Shown here piece after piece: positions 35,873-49,673 of a stretch of 64,000 nt of DNA. Numbering within the stretch: position 1 is the first letter of the stretch; every line of letters starts with the position of its first letter. The position numbers and the translations under genes are program-made. Location of the stretch: NCBI RefSeq assembly GCF_017901175.1, contig NZ_CP072793.1:992001-1056000 (forward strand), given 5' to 3'. Under the pieces are notes generated by a model. It did no database searches. It was not told where the DNA came from and saw nothing but the letters and a program-made list of their open reading frames with translations. The DNA comes from Thiothrix unzii. Its GTDB lineage: Bacteria > Pseudomonadota > Gammaproteobacteria > Thiotrichales > Thiotrichaceae.

Positions 35873-36951
35873 GGGCTGGCCTTGCCATCGTAGGGGATGG
35901 GATTAATGGTTTGCCCTGTGCTTAATTGGTGTACGCCAGCGGCAATTACCTGCATACCCTTGCTTAGGCCGCTAACGGTAATGCCATTTTCTTGGTAAGC
36001 CATTACCTCAACAGCTTGGGTTTTTACCTGATGATTAGCGTCTACCACCCACACTGCCGGTTGCTTCGCTTCTTGGAATAACGCCGAGGCGGGCAACCAA
36101 TGTGCATTATCTGCGTGTGTTTGCGGTAAACGCACGTCAGCCGTCACCCCTAACGCTACATTTTCCGGTGGATTCAGTAAGCTGATTTTGACTAAAAAGC
36201 TGCGAGTAGCATCCACCGCCGGAGCAATTTCACGCACTTTACCTTGAAATACCTGCGCAGGTTGCGCCCATAAACTCACCGAAACCAATGTGCCGACGCT
36301 CAGGTTTTTAGCGGTGTTTTCCCCCAGACGAATCTGCACTTCGCGCTCACCTTCGTAAGCCAGATGCAATACTGCTTGACCCGCTGCCACGACTTGCCCG
36401 GTTTCTACCATAGCGGCGGTAATGACCCCGGCTTGATCGGCGTGTAATTCGGTGTATCCGGCTTGATTTTGTGCCAAATCCAATTGCACTTGCGCCGCAC
36501 TAAGGTTGGCTTTAGCGGCATTGAGGCGATTATTGTAAGTATCCAGCGCGGCCTTGCTGATAAAGTTTTTTTCAAATAAGGCGCGGTTGCGTTCCCACTC
36601 GCCTTTGGCAGTATCGACTTCGGAACGCGCCGCTTGCACGCTGGCAAGTGCTGCTTGGCGATTCAATTGCAAGTCGGTGGTGTCAAGGCTGGCGAGTAAT
36701 TGACCTTGTGTTACTTTTTCACCAATATCCACGTGGCGTTGGGTTAGTTTACCTGCTACCCGAAAGGCTAAATCGGCTTCCACTTGCGCTTTGATTTCGC
36801 CGGAATAACTTAAGGTGGAGGTGGTGTTTTGATCATTGACTTCCCACACTTGTGCGGGGCGAATCGGTGCGGACGGGGTTTCTGATTGCTGACAGGCGGT
36901 TAATGCCAACAGTAAACCGCCAGCCAGCCAGCGTAATCCAACAGGTGTCAT
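35869..36951 (-). CDS. RND efflux periplasmic adaptor (membrane fusion) lipoprotein
   Basis: Adaptor of 360 residues with a lipoprotein signal (lipobox LTAC, Cys at about 20). A split biotinyl-lipoyl domain (about 50-75 and 165-200) flanks an alpha-helical hairpin (about 85-160), followed by beta-barrel and membrane-proximal domains. Start ATG 36951 overlaps the TetR stop (ATGA) and has GGAGG 5 nt upstream, so the longer frame is rejected. No outer-membrane factor gene is nearby; a TolC encoded elsewhere is presumed. Confidence 0.92.
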   Translation of the reverse strand: MTPVGLRWLAGGLLLALTACQQSETPSAPIRPAQVWEVNDQNTTSTLSYSGEIKAQVEADLAFRVAGKLTQRHVDIGEKVTQGQLLASLDTTDLQLNRQAALASVQAARSEVDTAKGEWERNRALFEKNFISKAALDTYNNRLNAAKANLSAAQVQLDLAQNQAGYTELHADQAGVITAAMVETGQVVAAGQAVLHLAYEGEREVQIRLGENTAKNLSVGTLVSVSLWAQPAQVFQGKVREIAPAVDATRSFLVKISLLNPPENVALGVTADVRLPQTHADNAHWLPASALFQEAKQPAVWVVDANHQVKTQAVEVMAYQENGITVSGLSKGMQVIAAGVHQLSTGQTINPIPYDGKASP

Positions 36952-37586
36952 AAAGCCTCCGGTAGCAATGCCCCACGCCATAAGGCTTGTAAGGCAGTAT
37001 CGAGCATGAATAAATAATCATCGGTGCAAGCGCACAACAAAGCACGTTCTTTCATCAAGGCTTTCAGCGGGGTAGGGCGCAGCAATTGCCATAAACCTAA
37101 AATCAGCGCGTAACTTTGCAGCATTAACGCTTGGGTAACATTGGGGAAATGCCGCTGTAACGCTGCGACTGCCAAATCAAGGCGTTGGTAAGTGCGTGCT
37201 TCAAACGCATAACCCACTTCCAAGGGAATGTGCCGTTCCATCATGCCGTGGCACAATGCCGCCAACGGTAAAAATGCAGGGGTATCCAGCAAAAACTGGT
37301 GATTAAGCTCCAGCATGTCGTCCATTAACATGGGGTTTTGGTGTTGGGCGCGGGCAATGACCCGATTGAAAAATTCGCTGACATGACGTTCGTGAATCGC
37401 CAGAAACAGCTCTTCTTTACTGCGGAAATACAAATATACCGTGCCTTTAGCCAGCCCCGCAGCGGTGGCAATCTCCGCCATATTTGCCATACGTTCGGGT
37501 TGGGCAAGCCAGAGTTTGACAGCGGCATCAAGGATCGCCTCACGGCGTAATTCCTTATCTTCGGGATTGGTGGCGCGGTTTTGCAT
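36948..37586 (-). CDS. TetR/AcrR-family regulator of the RND operon
   Basis: 212 residues. The N-terminal helix-turn-helix reads REAILDAAVKLWL, then MAEIATAAGLAKGTVYLYF and KEELFLAIHE, the standard TetR block; the C-terminal ligand domain is divergent. It is the first gene of the operon and overlaps the adaptor by 4 bp, so it is co-transcribed with what it likely represses. Two palindromic TGAC-GTCA elements stand just upstream. Confidence 0.92.
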   Translation of the reverse strand: MQNRATNPEDKELRREAILDAAVKLWLAQPERMANMAEIATAAGLAKGTVYLYFRSKEELFLAIHERHVSEFFNRVIARAQHQNPMLMDDMLELNHQFLLDTPAFLPLAALCHGMMERHIPLEVGYAFEARTYQRLDLAVAALQRHFPNVTQALMLQSYALILGLWQLLRPTPLKALMKERALLCACTDDYLFMLDTALQALWRGALLPEAL

Positions 37587-37591
37587 ATAAA

Positions 37592-37608
37592 TGACTGTTG
37601 GTCAGTTG
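37592..37608. promoter_or_regulatory. Candidate TetR operator, proximal copy
   Basis: TGACTGTTGGTCAGTTG, an imperfect palindrome (TGAC...GTCA), 6 bp upstream of the tetR ATG. Matches the distal copy in 15 of 17 positions. Confidence 0.6.
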
Positions 37609-37625
37609 TTTATAAGGATTGTAAG

Positions 37626-37642
37626 TGACTGTCAGTCAGTTG
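37626..37642. promoter_or_regulatory. Candidate TetR operator, distal copy
   Basis: TGACTGTCAGTCAGTTG contains the perfect 13-bp palindrome TGACTG-T-CAGTCA. It is 34 bp (about three helical turns) from the proximal copy, so two dimers could bind the same face. Confidence 0.65.
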
Positions 37643-37741
37643 TCCACGGTGTTATGCCATGATCATTCTATCGCGGGATACCGGATGGCGACTTTCTGTG
37701 ATAAAGTCCGCCCGCATAATGTGACACACACAGGTGCGTAA

Positions 37742-40227
<2,486 letters not shown>

Positions 40228-40244
40228 TTTTATTGGGAAGTTGA

Positions 40245-41528
<1,284 letters not shown>

Positions 41529-41556
41529 TACACGGCAAGCAACTTTTGCTATCCTC

Positions 41557-41587
41557 TAGGGCGGACTTGTTTCCGCCCTATTTTTTG
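41557..41587 (+). terminator. Rho-independent terminator after eno
   Basis: Stem TAGGGCGGA / TCCGCCCTA with a short loop and a run of six T. It lies just before ftsB, so ftsB-ispD probably has its own promoter or reads through. Confidence 0.85.
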
Positions 41588-41601
41588 CTGAAATACCTAT
41601 T

Positions 41602-41943
41602 ATGACGATGACACGCACACTCTTGTTGATTTTGAGTTTGTTGCTTTTCGGGCTGTTTGTGCGCCTTTGGGTTGGCGCGGGCAGTTACCCCGATATTTGG
41701 CGATGGGAAGCGCAAATCGACAAGCAAAATACCGAAAATGATGAGCAAGCTGAAATTAACCGCAAGTTACAAGCGGATATTGTCGGTTTGACCAAAGACA
41801 CCAGTACTATCGAAGGCCACGCCCGCAGCGAATTGGGGATGGTTAAACGTGGCGAAACCTTTTATCAGGTGATCCTGAAATCAGACGCGCAATCACCTTC
41901 GCCATTACCGCCACCAATCCCGGAAAAACCGCATGTTGAATGA
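41602..41943 (+). CDS. ftsB: Cell division protein FtsB
   Basis: Bitopic divisome protein of 113 residues: N-terminal helix (about 5-25), then a coiled coil (about 38-75, ENDEQAEINRKLQADIVGL) and the conserved EGHARSELGMVKRGETFYQV segment; the C-terminal tail is Pro-rich. It forms a complex with FtsL and FtsQ. Overlaps ispD by 11 bp. Confidence 0.92.
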   Translation: MTMTRTLLLILSLLLFGLFVRLWVGAGSYPDIWRWEAQIDKQNTENDEQAEINRKLQADIVGLTKDTSTIEGHARSELGMVKRGETFYQVILKSDAQSPSPLPPPIPEKPHVE

Positions 41944-42656
41944 TGTGGTGTGGGTGGTGATTCCGGCTGCTGGAGTGGGGGCGCGAATGCAGGCTGATCG
42001 CCCCAAACAGTATTTACCGTTGGCAGGCCGCAGCGTTATTGAACATGCCTTGGCGTGCTTTACCGGACACCCCAGCCTAGCGGGAGTGGTGGTGGCGATT
42101 ACCGATGGCGACCCGTATTGGGCGGAACTCACTGCGACTTCGCTCAGTGGGCAGGGTGCTGTTCATACCGCTCCTGGCGGGCGTGAACGTGCTGATTCGG
42201 TATTAAACGCGCTGGATTATTTGGTTGATACTTTGCAAGTGACAGCGGATGCGTGGGTTTTGGTGCATGATGCGGCGCGTCCGTGTTTGCAGCGTGCGGA
42301 TTTGGAACGCCTGCTGGCGGTGCGTGAACAATGTGTTGATGCCGGTGCGCTGTTAGCCGTACCGGTGCGTGATACCATGAAACGTGCCCAGCCACACAGT
42401 TTGCGGGTGGCACGTACCGAAGACCGCGACGGTTTATGGCACGCACTTACCCCACAAATGGCACGTTTAGGCGTATTACGCACTGCCTTAGCGACGGCGT
42501 TGGCGCAAGGTGCAACCATTACCGACGAAGCTTCGGCCTTGGAGTGGGCAGGTTTACAACCGTTACTGGTCGAAGGCGATGCCCGCAATATCAAAATCAC
42601 CCGCCCCGCTGATCTGGCGTTGGCTGAGTTTTTCTTGACCTTCAGGAGTGCAATGC

Positions 42657-42664
<8 letters not shown>
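41933..42664 (+). CDS. ispD: 2-C-methyl-D-erythritol 4-phosphate cytidylyltransferase
   Basis: Third enzyme of the MEP isoprenoid pathway, 243 residues. CTP-binding PAAGVGARMQADRPKQYLPL-type loop, VHDAARPC and the C-terminal ITRPADLALAE are present. It precedes ispF with four unrelated-looking small genes in between, all tightly packed. Confidence 0.97.
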
Positions 42665-43934
<1,270 letters not shown>

Positions 43935-43938
<4 letters not shown>

Positions 43939-44417
43939 TGCGTATCGGTCACGGTTACGATGTTCATGCGTTTACGGCGGGTGATCATGTGGTGTTGGGT
44001 GGTGTGAAAATTGCGCACACGCACGCTTTTAAGGCGCATTCGGACGGTGATGTCTTGCTGCACGCGATTTGTGACGCGCTGTTGGGGGCGTTGGCGTTGG
44101 GTGATATTGGGCAACATTTCCCCGATACCGCTGCCGACTATGCCAATATCGACAGCCGTATTTTATTGCGCCATGTGTACGGTTTGGTGAAAGCACGGGG
44201 TTATGTGATTGGTAATCTCGACAGCACAATTGTGGCGCAAGCTCCGAAAATGGCTCCGCACATTGTGGCGATGCGCGAATCCATTGCAGCAGATTTAGAA
44301 TGTGCTATTGATCAAATCAGCGTCAAAGCCACCACCACGGAAAAACTCGGTTTCGCAGGGCGCAAAGAAGGCATTGCCGCTCATGCAGTTGTTTTATTAG
44401 GAGTATCGCATGTTTGA
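43935..44417 (+). CDS. ispF: 2-C-methyl-D-erythritol 2,4-cyclodiphosphate synthase
   Basis: MEP pathway enzyme, 160 residues. Zinc ligands in GHGYDVHAF and in [19 protein letters not shown], and the C-terminal [18 protein letters not shown] are all present. Two successive ATG codons are possible starts. Overlaps phhB by 8 bp. Confidence 0.97.
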
Positions 44418-44703
44418 AAAGTTAACTGAGGATGCACTCGCTGCGGCGTTGGAAGCTTTGCCGGGTTGGGTATTGCGCGAAAACAAGTTGCATCGGGTGT
44501 TAACGTTTGTGGACTTCGTGGAAGCATTCGGCTTTATGACGCAAGTGGCTTTGGTTGCTGAGCGTATGAATCACCACCCGGAGTGGTGCAACGTTTATAA
44601 AACCGTTGCCATCAGTCTCACCACCCACGATGCGGATGGCTTGACCGATAAAGATATTGAGCTGGCGCAGGCGATTAACCGACTGGCTGGGTATCCGGTG
44701 TAG
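44410..44703 (+). CDS. phhB: 4a-hydroxytetrahydrobiopterin dehydratase (PCD/DCoH)
   Basis: 97 residues with the pterin-site signature [14 protein letters not shown] and the dehydration-linked helix [14 protein letters not shown]. In many bacteria it serves phenylalanine hydroxylase recycling or molybdopterin-related roles; no phhA is visible here, so the partner is open. Last gene of the ftsB-to-phhB run. Confidence 0.92.
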   Translation: MFEKLTEDALAAALEALPGWVLRENKLHRVLTFVDFVEAFGFMTQVALVAERMNHHPEWCNVYKTVAISLTTHDADGLTDKDIELAQAINRLAGYPV

Positions 44704-44707
44704 GCGT

Positions 44708-45415
44708 TTACCGTGGCACTTCGTGACGTATTATCCTATGTGTATTGCTGTTACGGCATTGGGCGATAATATCACTCCGGGCTGCATTTTCTGCATCAAG
44801 CCATGCCGGATTTCCCTTGGATTTCATACACCAAGTTTGATGGGCGGTGTGATTGTCTTGCCAGCGAGCATCCGGTTGAATAGCACAAAACAGACGTTGT
44901 GCATTTTGGTACTGTTGAACAGCGTGGGAGGCATAATCGTTACAGCGTTCATGTAGCGGTTTATCACCTTTCCAGCATTCTAGGTCATAACGCACGTTAT
45001 AAGTGCCAGCACGCCAAACACTATGACCTTGAGCAATTTCTTTAGCGGGGATAAAACTCAACTCCCAGTTGTTGGGTTGTTCCCCTAGGTAGCGGATAAA
45101 AAAGGTATTGCCGCCATTGCCCGTGCCGCGACTTTCGAGGGGAACCCAAGGCCCCCCATTATCGCTAAAGCTGCCTATGCTCACTGCATAAGCTGCTTGT
45201 GAACAATTTCTCCCAAAAGTGTCGCATGTGGTTTCGTAGCGAGTTTCCACTCGCCACTGCATTTTGGCAGGGCGACCATCAATTTTGCAGTTCATCTCTC
45301 CATTGATCCAACTCGGAAGGTTGACTGGGCTGGCATAACTGGCACTGGATACTACCAGTAGCGTTCCCAATAGTGTGGCGTGAATTGCAAAGCCTGTTAT
45401 GGTCTTGATGGTCAT
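44708..45415 (-). CDS. Secreted protein with C-terminal four-cysteine repeat
   Basis: 235 residues, not recognised. Signal peptide about 1-29 (ending SYA). The middle part (about 35-145) is beta-like with Cys and Trp. The C-terminal 70 residues hold the same four-cysteine unit found twice in the next gene: C-x2-YA...AV...N...C...RWQDNHTAHQTWC...E..AR......C. ATG 45415 has AGGAG 8 nt upstream, so the longer frame is rejected. Last gene of the secreted-protein operon, ending 4 bp from the convergent phhB. Confidence 0.7.
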   Translation of the reverse strand: MTIKTITGFAIHATLLGTLLVVSSASYASPVNLPSWINGEMNCKIDGRPAKMQWRVETRYETTCDTFGRNCSQAAYAVSIGSFSDNGGPWVPLESRGTGNGGNTFFIRYLGEQPNNWELSFIPAKEIAQGHSVWRAGTYNVRYDLECWKGDKPLHERCNDYASHAVQQYQNAQRLFCAIQPDARWQDNHTAHQTWCMKSKGNPAWLDAENAARSDIIAQCRNSNTHRIIRHEVPR

Positions 45416-45438
45416 GGGGCAACTCCTCGTGCGCGTGT

Positions 45439-45933
45439 TTACTGACTGATGCAACGGGTTAAGCCATCAGTACGGGCTTTAGCTTCGCTGGTTAACCATT
45501 CGGGCTTGGCTTTCATGCACCAATCGTAATGACCACGGTGATTATCCATCCAACGGCCTGTGGGTTGAGTTGCAAGGCTGAAACCACAGCCTAGCTGTTT
45601 GTTACGGTTAAATTGTCTCACTGCTTGCTCCGCATAAGTTTCGCATTGAGTAGCTTTTACCTGACAAGGGCGCATATCGGCATCACGCGCCGCTGATTCA
45701 GAAACCAATGCAGCCGATGACGTGCTTAAGCACCAGCCGTAGTGATTATTATAGTTGGATTGCCAACGGGCGTTACTGTTCGCAAAGCCGCAACCTAAGC
45801 GAGTAGCAAGGTTGTTGTCACCAACGGCATCTTTGGCGTAAATCTCGCAAGTCGCTGCGTTATTGGCATAAGCGGGAAATGCTATCATGCAGCAGATGGT
45901 GAGTAGGGTGGTTGCGCTTAGGTTGATTTTCAT
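45439..45933 (-). CDS. Secreted protein made of two four-cysteine repeats
   Basis: 164 residues: signal peptide (about 1-23) followed by two tandem units of about 62 residues. Each has C-x2-YA-x2-AV, then LGCGF, RW-x2-N-x2-HY-x-WC, then E or EA, AR/AAR and a final C. The four cysteines per unit should form two disulfides. I do not know a named family. Start ATG after GGAG. Its neighbour downstream carries a third, more diverged unit. Confidence 0.75.
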   Translation of the reverse strand: MKINLSATTLLTICCMIAFPAYANNAATCEIYAKDAVGDNNLATRLGCGFANSNARWQSNYNNHYGWCLSTSSAALVSESAARDADMRPCQVKATQCETYAEQAVRQFNRNKQLGCGFSLATQPTGRWMDNHRGHYDWCMKAKPEWLTSEAKARTDGLTRCISQ

Positions 45934-45956
45934 GATGAGTCTCCTAGGTTGGGGCG

Positions 45957-46451
45957 TTACAGGGTTGGGATGCTAATGTTTTGGTAACGGACGGTTTGCG
46001 TGTGTTGCTCACCCACACTGTCAGACAAGAATTTGTAAGGCAAGCCATCTGCCTTGCCAATGTACAGCTTGGCTGTACCCGAACCCATGTCTTTCATGTC
46101 GCTGTGATAACTCAATACAGTCATTTCCACGCCATCAACGTTTTCTGCCTCGTCTTCCTTGCAGTTTGATAATTGGATGGTGCCATCCTTCATCATGCCG
46201 ATGGTGATTTTCTCGGCGGTGTCCATGTCCATTGGGGCTTTTTGCCATTTACCATCTGTTGCCATGAAAAATTGCCCATCGACTTTCATGGCTTCCAGTT
46301 TCATGCCGTCAACTTCTATCACGGAATGCCATGTGGGTTGGGCTATTTTGGTTTCACTGGCTTTGACAATGGGTTCGCAGGCGGCATCCAGTGCAAAGGC
46401 TGGCGATAAGGCGAACAAGTTCAGGGCGATAACAAGTCCAGGGTGTTTCAT
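45957..46451 (-). CDS. Exported protein of unknown function
   Basis: 164 residues with a signal peptide (about 1-20, ending AFA). The mature part has two Cys (about 25 and 103), repeated KMEA-type stretches and YHSDMKDMGSGTAKLYIGKADGLP, which looks like the lipid- or ligand-binding beta fold of LolA/DUF-type periplasmic proteins, though not enough to assign. ATG 46451 with GAGG 10 nt upstream is preferred to ATG 46466, which overlaps the preceding stop (ATGA) but lacks an SD; the latter remains possible. Confidence 0.65.
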   Translation of the reverse strand: MKHPGLVIALNLFALSPAFALDAACEPIVKASETKIAQPTWHSVIEVDGMKLEAMKVDGQFFMATDGKWQKAPMDMDTAEKITIGMMKDGTIQLSNCKEDEAENVDGVEMTVLSYHSDMKDMGSGTAKLYIGKADGLPYKFLSDSVGEQHTQTVRYQNISIPTL

Positions 46452-46462
46452 CTTTCGTTTCC

Positions 46463-46948
46463 TCATGGTAATTGGCTGTGGGCTTGGCGGAGCAGTGTTT
46501 CGAGCTTTTGCAGGCCATCTTCAAGGTATTCACCCCCCATTTTGCTGATGCTCAAGACCCGCTGACCTTCGCGCATAGAAACCTTGTCGATTTCACGCCC
46601 TCGCCGGAAGCTGTTGGCTTCGTCACCCAAATTGGCAATGCTGTTTTTGCCTGCAAACAACGTTTTGAAACCTTGCTTGGCGGCATCGACATCGTGGTAG
46701 TCGATCAACATCAGCCGTACAGAGAATCGTGCATTTTCGTAGTCACACATTTCCGGGGTGTTAGTGGTGGCAGTTACTGTCTGACCGAAAGTGGCCTGAA
46801 TATCGGCGGCACTGATCAATGTGCAAAGTGAAGGGGCTTTGCTGGCAGTGCTGGTGACGGGAGCGGGTTTGTCGGTGGCTTGTTTTTCACCACAAGCTGC
46901 CAGCAGTGCGCAAGCACAGAGTAAAAATACTAAACGACGCTGTTTCAT
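46463..46948 (-). CDS. Predicted lipoprotein (DUF3558-like)
   Basis: 161 residues. Lipobox LAAC gives Cys19 as lipidation site. The mature part has CTLISAADIQATFGQTVTA and a second Cys in MCDYENARFSV, the pattern of DUF3558-like lipoproteins in which the two Cys may pair. Function unknown. Fourth gene of the seven-gene operon. Confidence 0.68.
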   Translation of the reverse strand: MKQRRLVFLLCACALLAACGEKQATDKPAPVTSTASKAPSLCTLISAADIQATFGQTVTATTNTPEMCDYENARFSVRLMLIDYHDVDAAKQGFKTLFAGKNSIANLGDEANSFRRGREIDKVSMREGQRVLSISKMGGEYLEDGLQKLETLLRQAHSQLP

Positions 46949-46971
46949 GGTTTGCTCCTTGTGTTTAACAG

Positions 46972-48399
46972 TTATTGTTTCCTGAGTTCCACCCGCCGGT
47001 TACGGGCGCGGCCTTCAAGGGTATCATTGGTGTCACGCGGACTGGCTTCGCCATAGCCTTGGGTACTCAAACGGCTATCCGCAATTTTGAAGCGTTCCAC
47101 CAAAGCAGTTTTCACCGCCACCGCACGTTGGTTGGAAAGGTCAAGGTTAAAACTGTCGCTGGCAATGCTATCCGTATGCCCACCGATGGCGAGTTTCCAG
47201 TCGGGGTGTTTGTTGAGCAGGTCGGCGATAGTGGTTAGGGTTTCATCCGATTCCGGGCGTAATGTGGCACTGTTGAAGCTGAAAAAGATGTCATAGATGT
47301 CGACTTTATCGCCTTTTTGCAGGGCTTTTTCCAGTTCGGCGGCTTTGTTGCCACTTCCTGCGCCATTGCCGCCAGCACCTTGACCAAGGCTCAGGCTACC
47401 CGCGCCGTTGCTCATTGAACCCGTACCTGTGCCACCGCCACTATTGCCAGTACCCGCGTCCATACCGCTGCCACTGTTCGCGCCGCCGCCACCTGTAGGG
47501 AAAGGTTCGGTATCAGTATCAAATTCGCCAGATATTTCCAGTGGTTTGCCCGTATTGGTCGCTATCGGCAAATCATCGCTGTTGTGGCAGTCAAACGTAA
47601 TCTGTGTCACCTGCAAACTATCCCGTTCTGACGGTGCGGGCGATGTTGCGGCGATTTCTTCCAGCATTTTGGTCATCACCGGGTCGTCGGCAAACTTGGC
47701 TCTCAAGGCTTCATCCGCGCCAAAACCTAAACGAAATTTCAGTATTAGCGGGTTGTGTGGGTCATCCAGCACAAAAAACTCGGCTTTTTCCTCACCAAAC
47801 AAACCCTTGATGTGTAATGCAGGCAATTCCACCGGTTTGCCATTCAACAATACCGGAAATGGGACAGGGGTTTTCTCGGGCAATTCCAGCGCATACACCG
47901 AAGGCGCAAACCACCAGCGATAGGGCGAGTCAGGGTCAAGCACATTTTCCGGGGTTGTACTGAAGTTGAGCGTGGTAACGATGGAAACGTCTGCTTTACC
48001 CGTGGTTTTCAGGCGTGTGTAGTTGTCGTCGGTCAGGCTGATGGCGGTGCTATTCGGCACGGTTTCTGGCAGAATCGGACTGAAAATTGCTAGGTAGTAA
48101 GGGGCTTTTTGCTGGTCTGCGTGCAGGATACGGCGGGTGACGTTGGTGGCAACCAATTCCGGTGGCTTGTCGCTGAAGGGGTCATCGACCTCGTGTTCGC
48201 TGGAGTAATGCAGGGTAACGCCGCTGTCATCGACACTGGTAATGCGCTTGATGGATTCATAGTCGCCGCTGCTTTGGTTGATGGCAGTGACAATGTGCAA
48301 ACCGGGGCATAGCGGAATGGTCGGTGTGGTGGCTGCAACACTGACATTGCTGGCGATGAGCAACAGCGGGAACGTAAGCACAATAGGGTGGGTATTCAT
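46972..48399 (-). CDS. OmpA-domain outer-envelope protein with glycine-rich linker
   Basis: 475 residues: signal peptide (about 1-22), an N-terminal domain of about 270 residues I do not recognise, a Gly/Ser/Asn-rich linker (about 300-350), then an OmpA C-terminal domain with FSFNSATLRPES, GGHTDSIASDSFNLDLSNQRA and NRRVELRKQ at the very end. It should hold the complex to peptidoglycan. It starts 4 bp after the fibre-like gene stop and is 24 bp upstream of the lipoprotein gene. Confidence 0.85.
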   Translation of the reverse strand: MNTHPIVLTFPLLLIASNVSVAATTPTIPLCPGLHIVTAINQSSGDYESIKRITSVDDSGVTLHYSSEHEVDDPFSDKPPELVATNVTRRILHADQQKAPYYLAIFSPILPETVPNSTAISLTDDNYTRLKTTGKADVSIVTTLNFSTTPENVLDPDSPYRWWFAPSVYALELPEKTPVPFPVLLNGKPVELPALHIKGLFGEEKAEFFVLDDPHNPLILKFRLGFGADEALRAKFADDPVMTKMLEEIAATSPAPSERDSLQVTQITFDCHNSDDLPIATNTGKPLEISGEFDTDTEPFPTGGGGANSGSGMDAGTGNSGGGTGTGSMSNGAGSLSLGQGAGGNGAGSGNKAAELEKALQKGDKVDIYDIFFSFNSATLRPESDETLTTIADLLNKHPDWKLAIGGHTDSIASDSFNLDLSNQRAVAVKTALVERFKIADSRLSTQGYGEASPRDTNDTLEGRARNRRVELRKQ

Positions 48400-48402
48400 G
48401 CT

Positions 48403-49593
48403 TTAGCGTCCTATCGCGCCCATGCCGGGTACACCAATACCGAGGCAGAACATGTTTTGTTTTTTGGCACGATACACGCAAGCATCGCCACCGCCTGCTT
48501 CGGCATTGTAACCAGCAGAGAAAATACCTTCCCCATCGGGTTGGCGGATGGTGATATTGCCACCTTCACCCGTACCCTCCTGACTTTTGGCCAGTGTGGT
48601 AATCGCCTCACCGGCATCGTTGTACAACACGATCATGCGCGGCTCGGAGATAAGCGCAGCGGTGTCCTTTCCACCTTTTGCGACACTGACAACACCTGTT
48701 TGACCGTCGCTGGATGTGCCAACAAAAGCAACGTTTTCGCCTTGAGTGTTGGCTGCCATCACTGTACCGGAACCGCTGGTGGTGGGGTTTGTGCCTGCGG
48801 AAACCACCACTTTGCCTGCTTCGTCATACAAGCGCAGGGCAAATTTCTTGCCGGGGCGCAAAGCCATTTCGCCCAAGGGTTGTCTGTTGTCAGCATTACT
48901 GATGACCATGCCATTGACACCTTCTTCGGGAGAGCCAATGGCGGTACGGACACCATTACTGCTTAAAACGGTCTGGCTGATATTGGCATCCGCATTGAGG
49001 TAGCCAATATTGCTTTTATTCGCAGCAATAACACGGGCAGACTCGCCGTCGATCAACAATGCAGCCATGGCGTTGCCCGGTTCGCCCAAGCGCAGGCTTG
49101 AAATGCCTTTGTCAGAATTAACGGTCATCAGGGTTTTTCCTGCGGCATCAATCACCTTGAACGGGGCTTGCACGGTATTGTGATTGGCCTCCAGTTTGGC
49201 AATACGGGCTTCGAGGGCTTCCAGACGCGCATCGTTGTTGGCGGGCGGGGCAGGGGCTGGATTACCGCCGGGTTGTTGTTGCTGTAAACGGGCAATGGCT
49301 TCCTTGACGGTTGCCATGTCTTTTTCCAGTGTTTCGACGGATTTGTCCAATTCGTCAGTAACGTCTTGGGATTTTTCCATCCAAGCGCGAATTTCTACGA
49401 TGGTTTGTGTCATGCGTCCTAATGTTTGTGCCCCTTCCATAACTATGACCTCAGAACCTATCATTGTTTGTGCAGGCACGAGTAGGGGCGTGTTTTCACT
49501 AGCCCAGCCCGTGGGTAGCGGAGGGTAATCCGCTGCCATGACTATTGATGGTAACAAGATAAAAAGACTGGTTAAACGGAATGGAATGGACAT
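48403..49593 (-). CDS. Secreted coiled-coil protein with beta repeats, fibre-like
   Basis: 396 residues, not recognised. Signal peptide about 1-20. Two coiled-coil stretches (about 60-95 and 110-130, LEALEARIAKLE) are separated by a Pro-rich spacer. The rest (about 140-375) is Gly-rich beta sequence with a recurring pattern: FKVIDAAGKTLMTV, LRLYDEAGKVVVSAG and VLYNDAGEAITTL, each followed by short Gly-bounded strands. This resembles trimeric fibre or stalk proteins. ATG 49593 follows GAGGGGGAG; the frame upstream is not coding. Confidence 0.7.
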   Translation of the reverse strand: MSIPFRLTSLFILLPSIVMAADYPPLPTGWASENTPLLVPAQTMIGSEVIVMEGAQTLGRMTQTIVEIRAWMEKSQDVTDELDKSVETLEKDMATVKEAIARLQQQQPGGNPAPAPPANNDARLEALEARIAKLEANHNTVQAPFKVIDAAGKTLMTVNSDKGISSLRLGEPGNAMAALLIDGESARVIAANKSNIGYLNADANISQTVLSSNGVRTAIGSPEEGVNGMVISNADNRQPLGEMALRPGKKFALRLYDEAGKVVVSAGTNPTTSGSGTVMAANTQGENVAFVGTSSDGQTGVVSVAKGGKDTAALISEPRMIVLYNDAGEAITTLAKSQEGTGEGGNITIRQPDGEGIFSAGYNAEAGGGDACVYRAKKQNMFCLGIGVPGMGAIGR

Positions 49594-49673
49594 AGAGACT
49601 CCCCCTCTTGCATCTATATTTAATGACAGGATGCGGTAGTCTTTCACCGCATCCCTGCCTGTTGGGTTGCTAA

